Below, in pieces: positions 10,862 through 21,715 of a DNA stretch of 64,000 nucleotides. The stretch spans positions 150,935 to 214,934 of the forward strand of contig VZQC01013305.1 of assembly GCA_009823505.1 (NCBI GenBank), written 5' to 3'. This DNA is from Rhizomys pruinosus (taxonomy: Eukaryota; Chordata; Mammalia; Rodentia; Spalacidae). Every line of letters begins with the position of its first letter. Positions within the stretch are counted from its first letter, which is position 1. The notes below the pieces were generated by a model. It saw nothing but the letters and a program-made list of their open reading frames with translations. It was not told the origin of the DNA and made no database searches. Made by a program: the position numbers and the translations under genes.

Positions 10862-11067
10862 CTTTTTTTCTTCTTCTTTTTTTTTTTTTTTTTTTTTTTT
10901 TTTTGGTCTTTTTGAGATAAAAAAAGAAGAATGAAAGGAGGATCTCTCTTTAGTCCCAGCTGGCCTGGAGCTCACTATGTAGACCAGGCTGGTCTTGAAC
11001 TCACAGATATCCACCTGCCTCTGCCTCCTGAGTGCTGGGATTAAAGGTGTGAGCCATTATGCCCAGC
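10862..11067 (-). repeat. B1 SINE with 14-bp TSD
   Basis: An antisense B1 with a long poly-T (A tail) and an extra A/G-rich patch near 10917-10945. The TSD 'agaaacagcctttt' lies at 10848-10861 and 11068-11081. Confidence 0.94.
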
Positions 11068-11081
11068 AGAAACAGCCTTTT

Positions 11082-11749
11082 TAAACTTCTACTTAACAGT
11101 CACACAGCTATAGCTGTGTACCTGGGTTCAATCCAGTATTCCAATTGGTTATATCACATACATCCTAGTTCTCCAATAGCTATACACTGAACTCTCAGTA
11201 TGTTGTTCAGAATAACAAATGGAGTCTCTTTTAGCCACCATCTATGCTATTCCAAGAAACTACAAGGTCTTGTACTTCCCCTATGACTTGGCGTTCTGAG
11301 TGGCATTATCCCAATTCCCCTAGGAACCTTCAAAACCTTGTCATTTATATTCCCAATACGCTTCTCAGCACACTGATCAAAGGATGAGATGTGAATAACA
11401 TGGAGAGTGTGCTAAGGGAACATCATTTATGTGGTATCAAAACTACCAAGAAATTATGTCAGGGGTAGTATGAAGAGAGTATAATGCAGGTACTGAAATT
11501 TTCTAGGGATGAGGAAAGGTCTATAGATGGTTGCAGAAAGCAGGGCTGGAAGAGTCTTAGTTATTTGGTTGTTCTTCTTTACACATGTTGTTACTAGCTT
11601 ATAGTTATTATACATAGTACTTGATTTCATTATGAAGTTTCCATAAATGGACATATGATCATATTTACCCTCCATCAGTCTCTTCTGTCCCCCATGGAGT
11701 AGTCTTTTGACACAAAATTCAAAATCTGAATAGATAAGAAGGGCAGAGA
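11082..11749. other. Unique intergenic stretch
   Basis: No gene or recognised repeat is seen in about 670 bases. Confidence 0.5.
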
Positions 11750-11878
11750 GAAGCTGGATGTGGGTGGCACTCAGAAGGCAGACATAGGTGGATCTCTGTG
11801 AGATCCAGGCCAGCCTGGTCTACACAGTGAGTTCCAGGCCAGTTGGGCTACAGGGAGACACTGTCCCCAAAATAAAAA
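11750..11878 (+). repeat. B1 SINE, shortened
   Basis: A B1 lacking part of the left arm ('gctggatgtgggtggcactc' where a longer stretch is expected), ending in 'caaaataaaaagg'. Confidence 0.85.
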
Positions 11879-12076
11879 GGGTATGGAACGGTTTTAAGGC
11901 AGCATGGAGAACCCCACCTCAAAGGCTCAGGATAGGAAGGAATATGGGGGGAGGGTATGATTCACCAAGGAAAACCCGGGTGCAATTACTGGAGGCCTGT
12001 GGTATGAGTGCTGGGTGGGTGAGAGGCAGAGCTGTCCAGTTCCTGTCACTTTTCTCCATGAAATTAGAGACTCCCC

Positions 12077-12294
12077 TGGGGCTGGAGAGTGGCTCAGCCA
12101 TTAAGAGCACCAACTGCTCTCAAAAAGACCCGGGTTCAATTCCCAGCACCCACATGGCGGCTAAGAACCATCTTTAACTCCAGTTCCAGGGGAATCCGAC
12201 GCCCTCTTCTGATGGCACTGCACGACACAGGTGCACCAACCTACATGCAGACAGTACACGCATACACATGAAAATAATAAATAAATTAAAAAAA
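12077..12294 (+). repeat. B2 SINE with 14-bp TSD
   Basis: A full B2, with a small internal deletion before 'ggcactgcacgacacagg'. The perfect TSD 'gaaattagagactc' is at 12060-12073 and 12295-12308. Confidence 0.96.
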
Positions 12295-12924
12295 GAAATT
12301 AGAGACTCTCTGCTGCCCGTGCCATGTGTAGTCTGAGCAGCCAGTCCGCAGCCTATTTATACCTGGAGTTGAACTGTATTATACAGCTCATTCATCTTCT
12401 TCAGTGGCTGCTCACTCTAGGAGCTTGGAGTTCCCATACAAGACCCAAATCTAAGCTTGTCTAGATCCTCTGGCCTGAAGTCCTTGTCTCCAAATCATCC
12501 CAGTGCAGGCAGCAGCTCTGTGAGTGAACTAACCTTTAAATCATGCCTTGGCAAACATTGTAAAGGGCTCATAGGGCTTTATGAAACACATAATCTCTGT
12601 TACAACTCAACTCTGCTGCTGAAGCACAGAAGTACACAGCTAATTTGCACAAGAATGGCTGTGTTCCAGTAATGCTCATGTGCAAAGCCAGGCTATAGAC
12701 TATGGTTCTAGCTTGCTGGGATGATTCTAAGTGCTAGCCATTTGAAAGTCCTATGCAGAGACCAGAAAGCAAAGATAATCCACTTCTCCTGAACTCTGCC
12801 CAAGTCTCTGACCCACCAAATCCATGAATCTAATAAAACACCCAATGTTTTATTCCTACTATGTTTAGGATGACCGATAGAACAGTATTGTACAAGGCAG
12901 ACTTCATTAAGAAAGTGAGATTTG

Positions 12925-13069
12925 CTGGGCATGTTAGTGCATGCTTTCAATCCCAGCACTCTTGGGGGGCAGAGGGAAGGAGAATGAATGCCTGTGATTT
13001 TTAGGCCAGCCTGATCTACATAGTGAGTTCCAGGCCAGCCAAGATGTAGATGTAGTGAGAACTTGCCTT

Positions 13070-13108
<39 letters not shown>

Positions 13109-13285
13109 AGGGGGGAGGAGCAGGCATGGTGGCACACACCTTTAATCCCAGCACTTGGGAGGCAGAAGCAGGCAGATCTCTATGAGCTCAAGGCCAGCCT
13201 GGTCTACATAGTAAGTTCCAGGCCAGCTGGGGCTGCAGGGAGACCCTGTCTCACAAAGACAAAGAAAAAAAAAAAGGCATAAAAG
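12925..13285 (+). repeat. Two tandem B1 SINEs within one TSD
   Basis: B1 copies at 12925-13110 and 13117-13285, each with its own A tail, lie in the same orientation. The TSD 'gaaagtgagatttg' flanks the pair at 12911-12924 and 13286-13299. The second probably inserted into the A tail of the first. Confidence 0.92.
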
Positions 13286-13299
13286 GAAAGTGAGATTTG

Positions 13300-13430
13300 A
13301 GCTGCTATGCTTGCATATACCTGTAGTTCCAGCTACTCAAAAGACTGGGTCTTTGCTTGAGCCCAGGAATTCAAGCCAGCCTGGGTAAAAATGCAAGACC
13401 CTGTCTCTCCAACAAAAACAAAAGCACACC
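13300..13430 (+). repeat. 7SL-derived, Alu-like monomer
   Basis: This keeps 'cctgtagttccagctactc', 'ttgcttgagcccaggaattc' and 'ccagcctggg', features of 7SL RNA and primate Alu that standard rodent B1 has lost. It ends in an A/C-rich tail. It is probably an old proto-B1 or free-Alu-monomer relic. Confidence 0.65.
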
Positions 13431-13874
13431 TGTAGGTGGAAGAGTGCCCACTCCAATTGAATACCAGCAGGCAGATAGCCGAAGAGCTCTGCTCTCTCCT
13501 ATAATGGTGACTTGGCTCATCTCCACCTAGGCCAGAGAGGCAAAGCATGACCATTGTCCAACCCAAGGCTTGGCACTTCCTCGTGATACTTCCTGCTTTG
13601 GGAACAGGTAGGCCAGTAGAGATTCCCTTATGGGGCAGTTTTATAATGCTACCTGTGAGAGAGGCGGCTGGCAAGGCTATTTTCCTTCCTCCAACGTTTA
13701 AGTTGACTGCAGGATTTCCCACCTCCTTCCCTCCATCTCCTACTCCAGCAAGGATACAGCCAAGTCCTGTGAAGTCTATAAAATTCCTCTGCTCTGATTT
13801 AGAGCTAGCTGCTCCAGGCTAGTTGTGCTACAGGGAGACATTATCTTAAAAACAACAACAAAACAAAACAAAAA

Positions 13875-14560
13875 CACACACAAAAAAACCCTAACTCCTG
13901 CAACCCCTATGGAAAGCAGTGTGGAGAACTCTTAAGAAACTGAAAATGAGCCTACCACCTGACTCAGTCATACCACTCCTGGGTATATATCCACAAAATT
14001 CATCCTATTGCAGAAATACATGCACATTTATGTTTATTGCAGTTCTCTTCACAATAGGGAAGAGCTGGAAGCAACCCAAGTGTCCCTCAACTGATGAGTG
14101 GATAGAAAAAATGTGGTACATCTACACAATGGATGCAGCAGTAAAGAAAGATGACATCATGAACTTTGCTGCAGGTAAATGGATGGAACTTGAAGCCATT
14201 ATGCTAAGTGAAATAACACAGTCCCAGAAAAAAACAAACGGTGAATGGTATCCCTCATATGTGGATGCTAGCACCAAATCTCTAGTTGAAAGGCAAGCTG
14301 AGAAAAGTTAATGTTATATTTCTTTTTATCTGAAGGCAACTATGTTGTTATAATGTGAATTCCTTAACAGGCTCTAGAATTAACTGACCACTTATTTTCA
14401 GACTTTGTAACTGTGGTATATGTATGGAGAGTATGTATTCATATATTAGAGTAATATAAAATTAAAGGGGAAAATGTGAACTCCTAAACATAAAAAAGAT
14501 TGATTTCCATATTCTGCACAAAAATTCAATTAAAAAAATAGATTAGAATAAAAAAAAACA
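13875..14560 (+). mobile_element. L1 retrotransposon, 3' end only
   Basis: The sense strand carries the C-terminal part of L1 ORF2 (13,880-14,310): LLGIYPQNSSYC, FTIGKSWKQPKCPSTDEWIEKMWYIYTMDAA and NFAAGKWMELEAIMLSEIT align with mammalian L1 ORF2. An AT-rich 3' untranslated region and an A-rich tail follow. More than 80% of the element is missing. It ends a few hundred bases before the Mertk CpG island. The reading stops at 14309. Confidence 0.92.
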
Positions 14561-14689
14561 CACAAATAAACGAAAAACTCCACCAACAAAAAGTACAATC
14601 ATTCTACTTCCCTGAAGACAGCATCATAAAATGTACTGCGTTAGTAACAGTCCTTCCTTTTCTGATGTGATTCTCTTTCTCTGGGACCC

Positions 14690-16080
14690 TCACTCGGTGC
14701 AATCGCAGCGCTGCGCTTTGCGTCCCGGCTCCGCACATTTCATCCTCACCCATCTCCCTCCAGTTAGATCGGCTCTCTCCTACTTATGGGATTCCACCCA
14801 GTTTTCCCCCCAGGAACCCTCGGCTGGAGGCTGCGAGCTCCAGCAGCCAGGGTCCGCTGTCGTGCCTCCAGTCCGGTATCCCGGAGGAGCTCTTTTAGGA
14901 GGGAGGAGTGGAATACGCGCTAGGCTCGGCCGGCCGCAGACCGGGGGAGCAGGGCTGCCAGGCTTCCCAGCCTGGATTGTGTGGGCAAAAGGCCGCTGGT
15001 CCCCACCCCGATAGGTCTGGGGGACCGGAGGGGGTGTGTGTCCTGAACCTTCCTCTCATCCTCTCTCCCACCCTTCCATGCCTTCCTACCCACCCCTTCA
15101 ATATGGGGCGCCAAGCTTGCAAGGAGGCGACTGAAACTCTCTACAATCCCTCTGTCAGCCCGGTCCCCTCATCTCCCGCCTTGGCTTAGAAACCAACGCC
15201 TGCTCTCCACCCCCTCCCCTTCCTGCACTTCCCGTCCCTCCCCTCCGGCCCTCCGACACTGAGGCTTGGTTACCCTGCTGGGACTGACCAGAGCCAGAGC
15301 TGACCTCCGGTCCCTCCCCTCCCATCTCTGGGCTCGGCCCCCGGCCCGCCCCTTCTCTCCCCTCCAGGCCCGTCCTCCTTCCCGCCCCCTGCCCACCCCA
15401 ACCAGTTGGAATCGGCTGGGCTTCCCGCCCCCGGCCCGCCCCTTCCAGCCGTCGGCGCCGGCGATCCTCCGCTCGGGCTGCCACTCCGGCGCCTGCAGCC
15501 CGGGCCGCGGGGACCGTGGCGCAGCGCGGGTGGCTCTGTGGCCACCAGGCAAGTTCCGGACGGACTGCGGTCGGTGCCACCGTCCGTGCGTCGGGAGAGA
15601 ACGTTCCAGATCCGCGGCCCGGTGATGGGGCCGGCCCGGCTGCTGCTGGGGCTGGGGCTGGGGCTGGTGCTGCCCGCGCTCTGCAGAGGTGAGTGCGAGG
15701 TCTGGGCCAGATGCCCAGCCGCTGGGCAAGCTCGCGCGGCTCCCTTCACGCACCGAGCCGGCCGGGGCATGGGGAGCCCGCGAACCCGCGCACCGCAGCT
15801 AGCGGTCAGGGGGTCCCCAGGACTCCCAAGCTGAGTCGTGCGGTGCACGTCCCACTGGAGCCCGAGTTTGCGTCTGTGCCTGACGCAGGACTCAGGTCTG
15901 GTGTGGAATGCTCCAAGAACTTTACCCAGGACGCCGTCGAGCGGTGGGATCGCGGGATTTCTGCGAGCCCAGACTCGGGCTCCCCAGGAACCGCCGCGCA
16001 GCGAACGAGCCCCGGGAGATTGAGGGCGCGGTGGTTCCCGTGTGCTTCTGGTGTCGCGATGGACCGAGACTGGGTGTCCC
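14690..16080 (+). promoter_or_regulatory. Mertk: Mertk CpG-island promoter region
   Basis: A GC- and CpG-rich block free of SINEs surrounds Mertk exon 1. It holds many GC boxes of the CCCGCCCC type (for example near 15345, 15380 and 15435), suited to Sp/KLF factors; a 16-base GC-box block (CCCGGCCCGCCCCTTC) occurs twice, near 15340 and 15429. No TATA box is evident, so several start sites are likely within about 15200-15600. Long antisense open frames here (up to 194 codons) reflect GC content, not genes. Confidence 0.85.
15625..15688 (+). CDS. Mertk: Mertk exon 1, signal peptide
   Basis: The ATG at 15625 opens a 21-residue reading MGPARLLLGLGLGLVLPALC-R, a typical signal peptide with a leucine/glycine core, followed by one base of codon 22 and the consensus donor AG/GTGAGT at 15688/15689. 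The phase-1 junction joins exactly to exon 2 at 50781. MERTK is a single-pass receptor tyrosine kinase of the TAM family (Tyro3, Axl, Mertk) that binds Gas6 and protein S on phosphatidylserine-bearing debris and drives clearance of apoptotic cells and photoreceptor outer segments. The leucine/glycine stretch comes from a GGGCTG hexamer run at 15646-15667, a repeat that may vary in length. Intron 1 is 35 kb as assembled. Other in-frame ATGs upstream (for example 15406) give no signal peptide. Confidence 0.92.
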
Positions 16081-16569
16081 TTCTGGGAAGGACGGTGTTC
16101 TGACTGCTCCCTGGGCTCTGGTGAACAATGTTGGCTCTCCTTTCCTGGGACGCCCTGTGAGTGTGGAGGCCTGCGGAAAGGGGTGCACGCTTCACACCCC
16201 TATTGCTGAAGAACAGAATCTGCTGTGTTTGGGCAGTTTCTAGTTTATCTCCGTCCTCCTTGAGTGTCACGAGCGTTTCAATTTGAGACAGTGGCTTGAT
16301 AGGCGCAGACAAGTAAGGCAGGTTCCTTACTTATTGGAGGGCGATCACAGATTTCAAGTGTGAGCACTGAGGCGCTTCTTCAAGAAGCTAGGGAAAAAAA
16401 ACTCACCAAACTTTAGAAGAAAAGAAACAGGAGGGTTTGGGAGATTACTAAACTCACTTCAGGTATTTCCCTCCCCTGAAAGAGTCTATTTCCATTTTAA
16501 TTGTGGGTTTCTCTCTTTTGATCTTGAATCTGGTTGACTAACATTCATCTATTATGCTCAAAGTCGTCT
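16081..16569. other. Mertk intron 1, start, unique
   Basis: This stretch just inside intron 1 has no SINE and gradually loses CpG richness. It may hold promoter-proximal elements, but none is recognised. Confidence 0.5.
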
Positions 16570-16799
16570 TTTTAAATTTTATTTATTTATTTATTTATTT
16601 CAATTGATGTGTATGAGTGTATTGCTTGCCTGTAAGTATACCCACGTCTTCCTATGCTGGCAAAGGTCAGAAAAGAGCATTGGATCCTTGAGAACTGTAG
16701 TTAGGATGGTTGTCAGCCACCATGGGTGCTGGGAATTGAACCCAGATCTTCAACAAGAGCAGCCAGTGCTCTTAACCATAGAGCCATCTCTCCAGTCCC
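16570..16799 (-). repeat. B2 SINE
   Basis: An antisense B2 with an ATTT-rich tail copy (16576-16600) and the head 'gagccatctctccagtccc'. Confidence 0.9.
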
Positions 16800-16821
16800 T
16801 CAAAGATGTCTTTTAAGAATA

Positions 16822-17025
16822 TCTGCAGACTGAAATGGCCCAGCCATTAGAGCACGTGCTGTTCTTCCTGAGGACATGGGTTCTAATCCCAGCAGTCTGT
16901 AACCCCAGTTCCAAGGGATCCAACACCCTTTTCTAGTCCCCACAGACACTGTGTGCACATGGCACACTTACATGCAGGGAAAACACTCATACACATAAAA
17001 TAAAAATAATAAATAACACAAAAAA
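16822..17025 (+). repeat. B2 SINE, diverged
   Basis: A B2 whose head is eroded. 'gaatatct' lies on both sides (about 16817 and 17028) as a short TSD. Confidence 0.8.
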
Positions 17026-17084
17026 GGAATATCTAGAAAGTTCAATGTATTGTCTAGCAACATACTTTGTTTTAAAAAGTTTTT

Positions 17085-17286
17085 TTAATTATTTTAAATT
17101 GTGTGTATATGTATGTGTCTGTGAGTGTGTGTATGTGCACACAAGTGGAGGTGCCCTAGGAATTGAGGAGTATCAGATCCCCTGGAGCTGGAGTTTCAGG
17201 CAGTTGTGAGTTGCCTGATGTGGCTGCTGGGAATCAAACCTGGGTCCTCTGCTCTCAACTGCTGAGCCTTTTTTTTTTCCAGCCCC
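17085..17286 (-). repeat. B3-type SINE
   Basis: An antisense tRNA-derived SINE with the B3-like segment 'gttgtgagttgcctgatgtg'. The A-box region is interrupted by a T-run. Confidence 0.75.
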
Positions 17287-17736
17287 CATACCTCATTTTT
17301 CCTTTCAGGTTTTCCTTTGAAAGTTTAGTTGCTGAGATGAAAAAGTCCTAAACAGTGTACTTGCTTCTTGCTTGTTAAATTACATAAGCAATTTATGATT
17401 TGAGGCAACGTGGCAATTTGAAGCGAACTTCAAGAGCCAAAACCAAGTAAAGTTCTATTCTCCACGCCACCACCAAATCCTCAGACATTCCTCAGCATTT
17501 CTTCATAATCTGCTGCAAATCTGGTATATTTTGCTGATAGTGCTGGCTGGCCATGCCCGGTCTTAGAGACAGTGAGTGTGGGAAACTTGGGAAGAGTAAT
17601 AGGAACAGTAATTTTGGTATAAGGTGTTTTTCGATTGTATGCTTTGTTTTCTACATTTTTAAAAAGCTCTGATAAAATTTGTAACTGAGAGATTTAGTCA
17701 GATAATCATAGAAAGTCTTTTAAAATGCACTCGTTG

Positions 17737-17945
17737 GGGGCTGGAGAGATGGCCTAGTGGTTAGAGCGCCGACTGCTCTTGCAGAAGACCCAGGTTCGAT
17801 CCCCAGCACCCACATGGCAGCTGAGAACCGTCTTTAACTCCAGTTCTAGGGGAATCCAACACCCTCTTCTGGTGCACAAAGTTGCATGCAGACAGTATAT
17901 TCATACACATACAAAATAAATTAAAAAATTAAAATAAAAAAAAAA
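17737..17945 (+). repeat. B2 SINE
   Basis: A nearly full B2 with an internal deletion joining 'cctcttctgg' to 'tgcacaaagttgcatgcag'. Flanked by 'gcactc' on both sides. Confidence 0.92.
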
Positions 17946-18079
17946 GCACTCATGGGGGGAAAAAACATGAAGTTTCTCAGTTTTTCCTCTATTTTGTGCT
18001 TTCTTAGATTTAAGTTTACCTGTGAGATATTTGAGTGTTCCAGCTTACCTTGTGAAAAGTTTAGGGGAAAAAAAAAAAA

Positions 18080-18246
18080 GGCGGGCATGGTGGCACACGC
18101 CTTTAATCCTAGCACTTGGGAGGCAGAGGCAGGCAGATCTTTGTGAGTTCAAGGCCAGCCTGGTCTACAGAGTGAGTTCCAGGACAGCTGGGGCTACAGG
18201 GAGACCCTGTCTTGAAAATACAAAAAAAAAAAAAAAAGAAAGAAAG
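18080..18246 (+). repeat. B1 SINE
   Basis: A full B1 with an A/GAAA tail. 'gaaaagttta' occurs at 18054-18063 and again after the tail, but an A-run separates the left copy from the element. Confidence 0.92.
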
Positions 18247-18522
18247 AAAAGTTTAAAAGCCATTATTATTATTATTATTATTAGTGCTGGGACTCCATGT
18301 GACGTAAGTGCTCTTCCACCCAGCTATATTCCTAACCCCAGGACAGGACTTTCATTGGCAGGATTGGAACAGAAGAATGCTAGCAGAGAAATTAAAAGTC
18401 AAAATTAGATTCTTTATCTGGTTTTAAGATTTTCATGTTGCAGGTCTTGGCAGTTTGCTGACCAAACATGAAGAGACAAGGTGTGAATGTGACAAATGGT
18501 TAAATAATTAAAAAAAACTTAA

Positions 18523-18778
18523 GAGCTGGGGAAATGGCCGTCAGTAAAGTGTTTGTCACACAAGAATGAGGACTTGAGTTCAGATGCTGAGCACCCATGT
18601 AAAAAGCTGTGCTCAGGCTGGCAAGATGGCTCAGTGCAACTGAGCCTGATGATCTGGGTTCAATCCCTGGGAGGAACTTGGCGGAACCGACTCCCATACG
18701 TTGTTCTCCTCCACTCACTCACCATTATATACACGTGCTCCCCACGCACAGATCAATAAGTAATAAAAACATTTTAAA
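18523..18778 (+). repeat. Two tRNA-derived SINEs (head fragment, then B3)
   Basis: A degenerate tRNA-like head at 18523-18607 is followed by a B3-like element at 18617-18778 (GGCTGGCAAGATGGCTCAGT, then the 'gaaccgactcccatacgttg' body and an AATAAAAACATTTT end). Confidence 0.7.
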
Positions 18779-18784
18779 GGTACT

Positions 18785-19005
18785 TTTGGGCTCAGTGGCA
18801 CACCCCTGTAATCCCAGTGCTCAGGAGGCAGAGACACGAGAATTCATGGAGCTTCCTGTCCAGCCATTATAGCCAAATCTATGAGCTCCAGTTTCAATGA
18901 GAGACCCTGTCTCCAAAAATAAGGTAGAAGGGAATAAAGGGAAACTCCCAACTGTAGACCTCTGACCTCACTGTACACACCTATGCATGCACATGCACAT
19001 TTTAG
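18785..19005 (+). repeat. B1-related composite SINE (B4-like)
   Basis: A B1-like part ('cctgtaatcccagtgctcag') continues into 'gagagaccctgtctccaaaa' and then a 'gacctctgacctcactgtac' tail that B1 lacks. Confidence 0.6.
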
Positions 19006-20494
19006 TCCAGTAATTCCATTCCACCCTCCCCCAACACACTCCTTATCCTGTAAAGATATGATGAACAGGACCTGCCCAGCCATGAGAATTTCAGGGTTTT
19101 TCAGTCCTTCCTTTCTGCTCAGTCCCTGCCTGATGAGGGTGCCAATGAGCAGCAGAAAAAGGCCCTGGTGGCTCTAGGGAGGTTCAAGGACTGGGGGGGA
19201 GGGGGCAGGATAGAGGAGGGGAAATTGGAACTTGCATCAAAACTGCAGAGCATCTGATGATTTAGCCTGTGACTGAGATGTGTGAACCCGAGAGCAAACT
19301 GAGTTTGGAAAATTATTGAAGTCTCTCTCAAACTGATACTGTAAACAGATATTCCAATAGATTATAAAGACTTTCCCAATGAGAACACTAAGTAGTTCTG
19401 TTGTGTATGGGTTTTATTATAACGGCCTCAAATGCTTTTTGGAAGCAAGCAGGATTTATCTGAATAAATGTATAAATGAATTTTTAAAACTCCTTTAAGG
19501 TGCTGAGCAGGACACAATTATTTTTTAAATTAACAAAATTATTTTCTTAAATGTTATTTTCTGAAATAATTTCTAGATCATTCCAAAAGAAGGACCAGTG
19601 AATCACAACAGGTTATCCTGTAGAAAGGCTAAGTCAGGACCTTGACAGCACGAGCTCTAGCTACTCCCACGACAAGTCAGAATGAGATTTTTCAAAATGA
19701 ATCTGATCATGCTGTCTCCTTGTGAAACATCCTCCAATAGCTTCCCTTTCCTTACTAGATGTCCAGATTTCTGTAAAGACTCACAGGCCTCCCTCCCCTC
19801 TGACTCATTTCTAGTCATTTCCCCCTTTTTACTGGCTCTAGGGTCACCTGTATGTGCTGTCTTCCACACACAATTGCTCTGGAATCTCCTCTCGCTCCTA
19901 TGTTTTCTTTGGGTTTCAGCTCAGATATTCTGAGAACACTTCCACCCCAGCCACATTTAGCAGTTACCTGCCTCCCATTGTTTTAACTTCATATTAAGGA
20001 TGAGCAGCGCCTGACTGGCTCCTACTCCTTTCCTCACTTCACTGCCCCTAAGAAATAAGCTTCCAGTGGCAGCCACGTTGTCTTTTTATTGCCAACCCAT
20101 GCATAATGTATTCATGAGTCCAGCAAGTTTGCTAGATAGGGTGAAAGACCTGTGCTGTGCTGGGTATGTTGTTCAGTGGGAGACCCTGGGCCCAGTACTT
20201 GGAAGGCTCTGAGTTCAAGCCCCAGAGCCCACAGGTGCTGTTAGGCTCTCTTTCCTATTCTCTCTCTCCACTGGCTTTTCAAGTAGCAGAACTGTTTAGG
20301 GCTCTCACCTTTGTGCTTTGGGCCCGATTTGTAGAAAATCTTTTCCAAGGTAACACCTAAATGATTAAATTATTGGAGAAATTAGAAAAAAAATTTTAAA
20401 GTAGAGTTTTGGAAGATATTATTTCCAAATATATTTTATGTTCTCCTAACTAGTCAAATGTGGAGGAAAAGTCAAAAGCTTACTTAAAAAGATT
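19006..20494. other. Mertk intron 1, unique stretch
   Basis: About 1.5 kb without recognised SINEs, apart from a weak ID-like trace near 20157-20230. No exon-like frame with splice sites is apparent. Confidence 0.5.
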
Positions 20495-20646
20495 TAGCTG
20501 GGCATGGTGGCACATGCCTTTGATCAGGAGGCAGAGGCAGGCGGATCTCTGTGAGTTCAAGGTCAGCCTGGTCTGCAGAGCGAGCTCTAGGAGAGCTGGG
20601 ACTAAAGGGAGACACCCTATCTCAAAAATACCAAAAAAAAAAAAAC
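20495..20646 (+). repeat. B1 SINE, left arm deleted in part
   Basis: A B1 in which 'cctttgatcaggaggcagag' skips part of the expected left arm. It ends in an A-run. Confidence 0.88.
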
Positions 20647-20654
20647 CCGCCTCT

Positions 20655-20863
20655 TTTATTGTTAATTATTAATTATGTGTATTTTTGTGTGCTTGGTGGG
20701 GGGAGGGGTGCATGTGCATACAGGTGTCTGAGGAGTCCAGAGAGGTTGTTGGGTCCCTGGAACTGAAGTTACACAGCCATCTGACTTGGGTGCTGAAAAC
20801 CAAACTCTGGTCCACTGCAAGAGCAAAAAGTGCTCTTAACCACTGAGCCATTTTTCTGGTACC
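20655..20863 (-). repeat. B3-type SINE
   Basis: An antisense tRNA SINE with 'gtgtctgaggagtccagaga' and the head 'accactgagccatttttctg'. Confidence 0.75.
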
Positions 20864-20891
20864 AAAGCTGATTTATTTCTGTGTTTCTTTT

Positions 20892-21124
20892 TTAAATTTT
20901 ATTTATTTTTGTATGTGTATATACTGTCTGCATGTAGGTCTGTGCACCCGTGTCGTGCAATGCCTCGGAGGTCAGAAGAGGGTCTTGGATTCCCCTGGAA
21001 CTGGAGTTCTCCTGGAATTGGAGTTACAGACGGTTCTTAACCGCCATGTGGGTGCTGGGGATCAAACCCAGGTCCTCTGCAAGAGCAGTCGGTGCTCTTA
21101 ACCGCTAGGCTATCTCTCCAGCCC
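20892..21124 (-). repeat. B2 SINE with internal duplication
   Basis: An antisense B2 in which the 'cctggaactggagtt' block occurs twice in a row (about 20993-21026). Confidence 0.92.
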
Positions 21125-21127
21125 TGT

Positions 21128-21288
21128 GTTTTTGTTTTTTGAGACAGGGGTTTCACTATGTAGACCTAGCCAGCCTGGAATATATAGACTCAATATATAG
21201 TCAATATATAGACTCAAATTCACAGAGATCTGCCTGCCTCTGCCTCCCAAGTGCAGGGATGAAATGCATGCACCACCATGTCTAGTTT
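21128..21288 (-). repeat. B1 SINE with internal short repeat
   Basis: An antisense B1 carrying a small tandem repeat, 'atatagactca'/'atatagtca', at about 21180-21215. Confidence 0.85.
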
Positions 21289-21299
21289 TGGGGTTTTTT

Positions 21300-21527
21300 T
21301 AGATTTATTTTTAATTTTTAATTATGTGTATGTTTGTGTGTCTGTGTGACTGTATATCATATTCTTGAGGTATCTACAGAGTCCAGAAGAGGTTGTTGGA
21401 TCCCCTGGAAGTGTAGTTGCAGGCAGGCAGTTGTGAGACACCCAACCAATGTAGATGCTAGGAACCAATTCAGGTCCTCTGGAAGAATAGCAAATGCTTT
21501 TAATCACGGAGCCATCTCTTCAGCCCC
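21300..21527 (-). repeat. B3-type SINE
   Basis: An antisense B3-like element: 'agagtccagaagaggttgtt', 'ggcagttgtgagacacccaa' and the head 'gagccatctcttcagcccc'. Confidence 0.8.
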
Positions 21528-21538
21528 CAAAGCTGAAT

Positions 21539-21540
21539 AT

Positions 21541-21583
<43 letters not shown>

Positions 21584-21715
21584 GTCTCTTTGAGACAGGG
21601 TCACCCTAAGCCCCAGCTGGCCTGAAACTCACTATGTAGACCAGACTGGCCTCCATTTCACAGAGATCCACCTGTCTTTGCCTCCTGGGTGCTGGGATTA
21701 AAGGTGTGCTGATTG
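21539..21715 (-). repeat. (TTTA)n tract and B1 SINE
   Basis: About eleven TTTA units (21539-21585) lead into an antisense B1 whose end is cut short ('gggattaaaggtgtgctg'). Confidence 0.9.

Noticed and set aside
14631..15014. 127-codon plus-strand frame before Mertk exon 1
   Set aside because: It crosses from AT-rich to CpG-island DNA without splice sites and is not in the Mertk reading frame.
15155..15848. Long antisense open frames (up to 194 codons) over the Mertk CpG island
   Set aside because: High GC makes stops rare; the frames overlap each other in several phases, are rich in Gly, Arg and Pro, and match no known protein.
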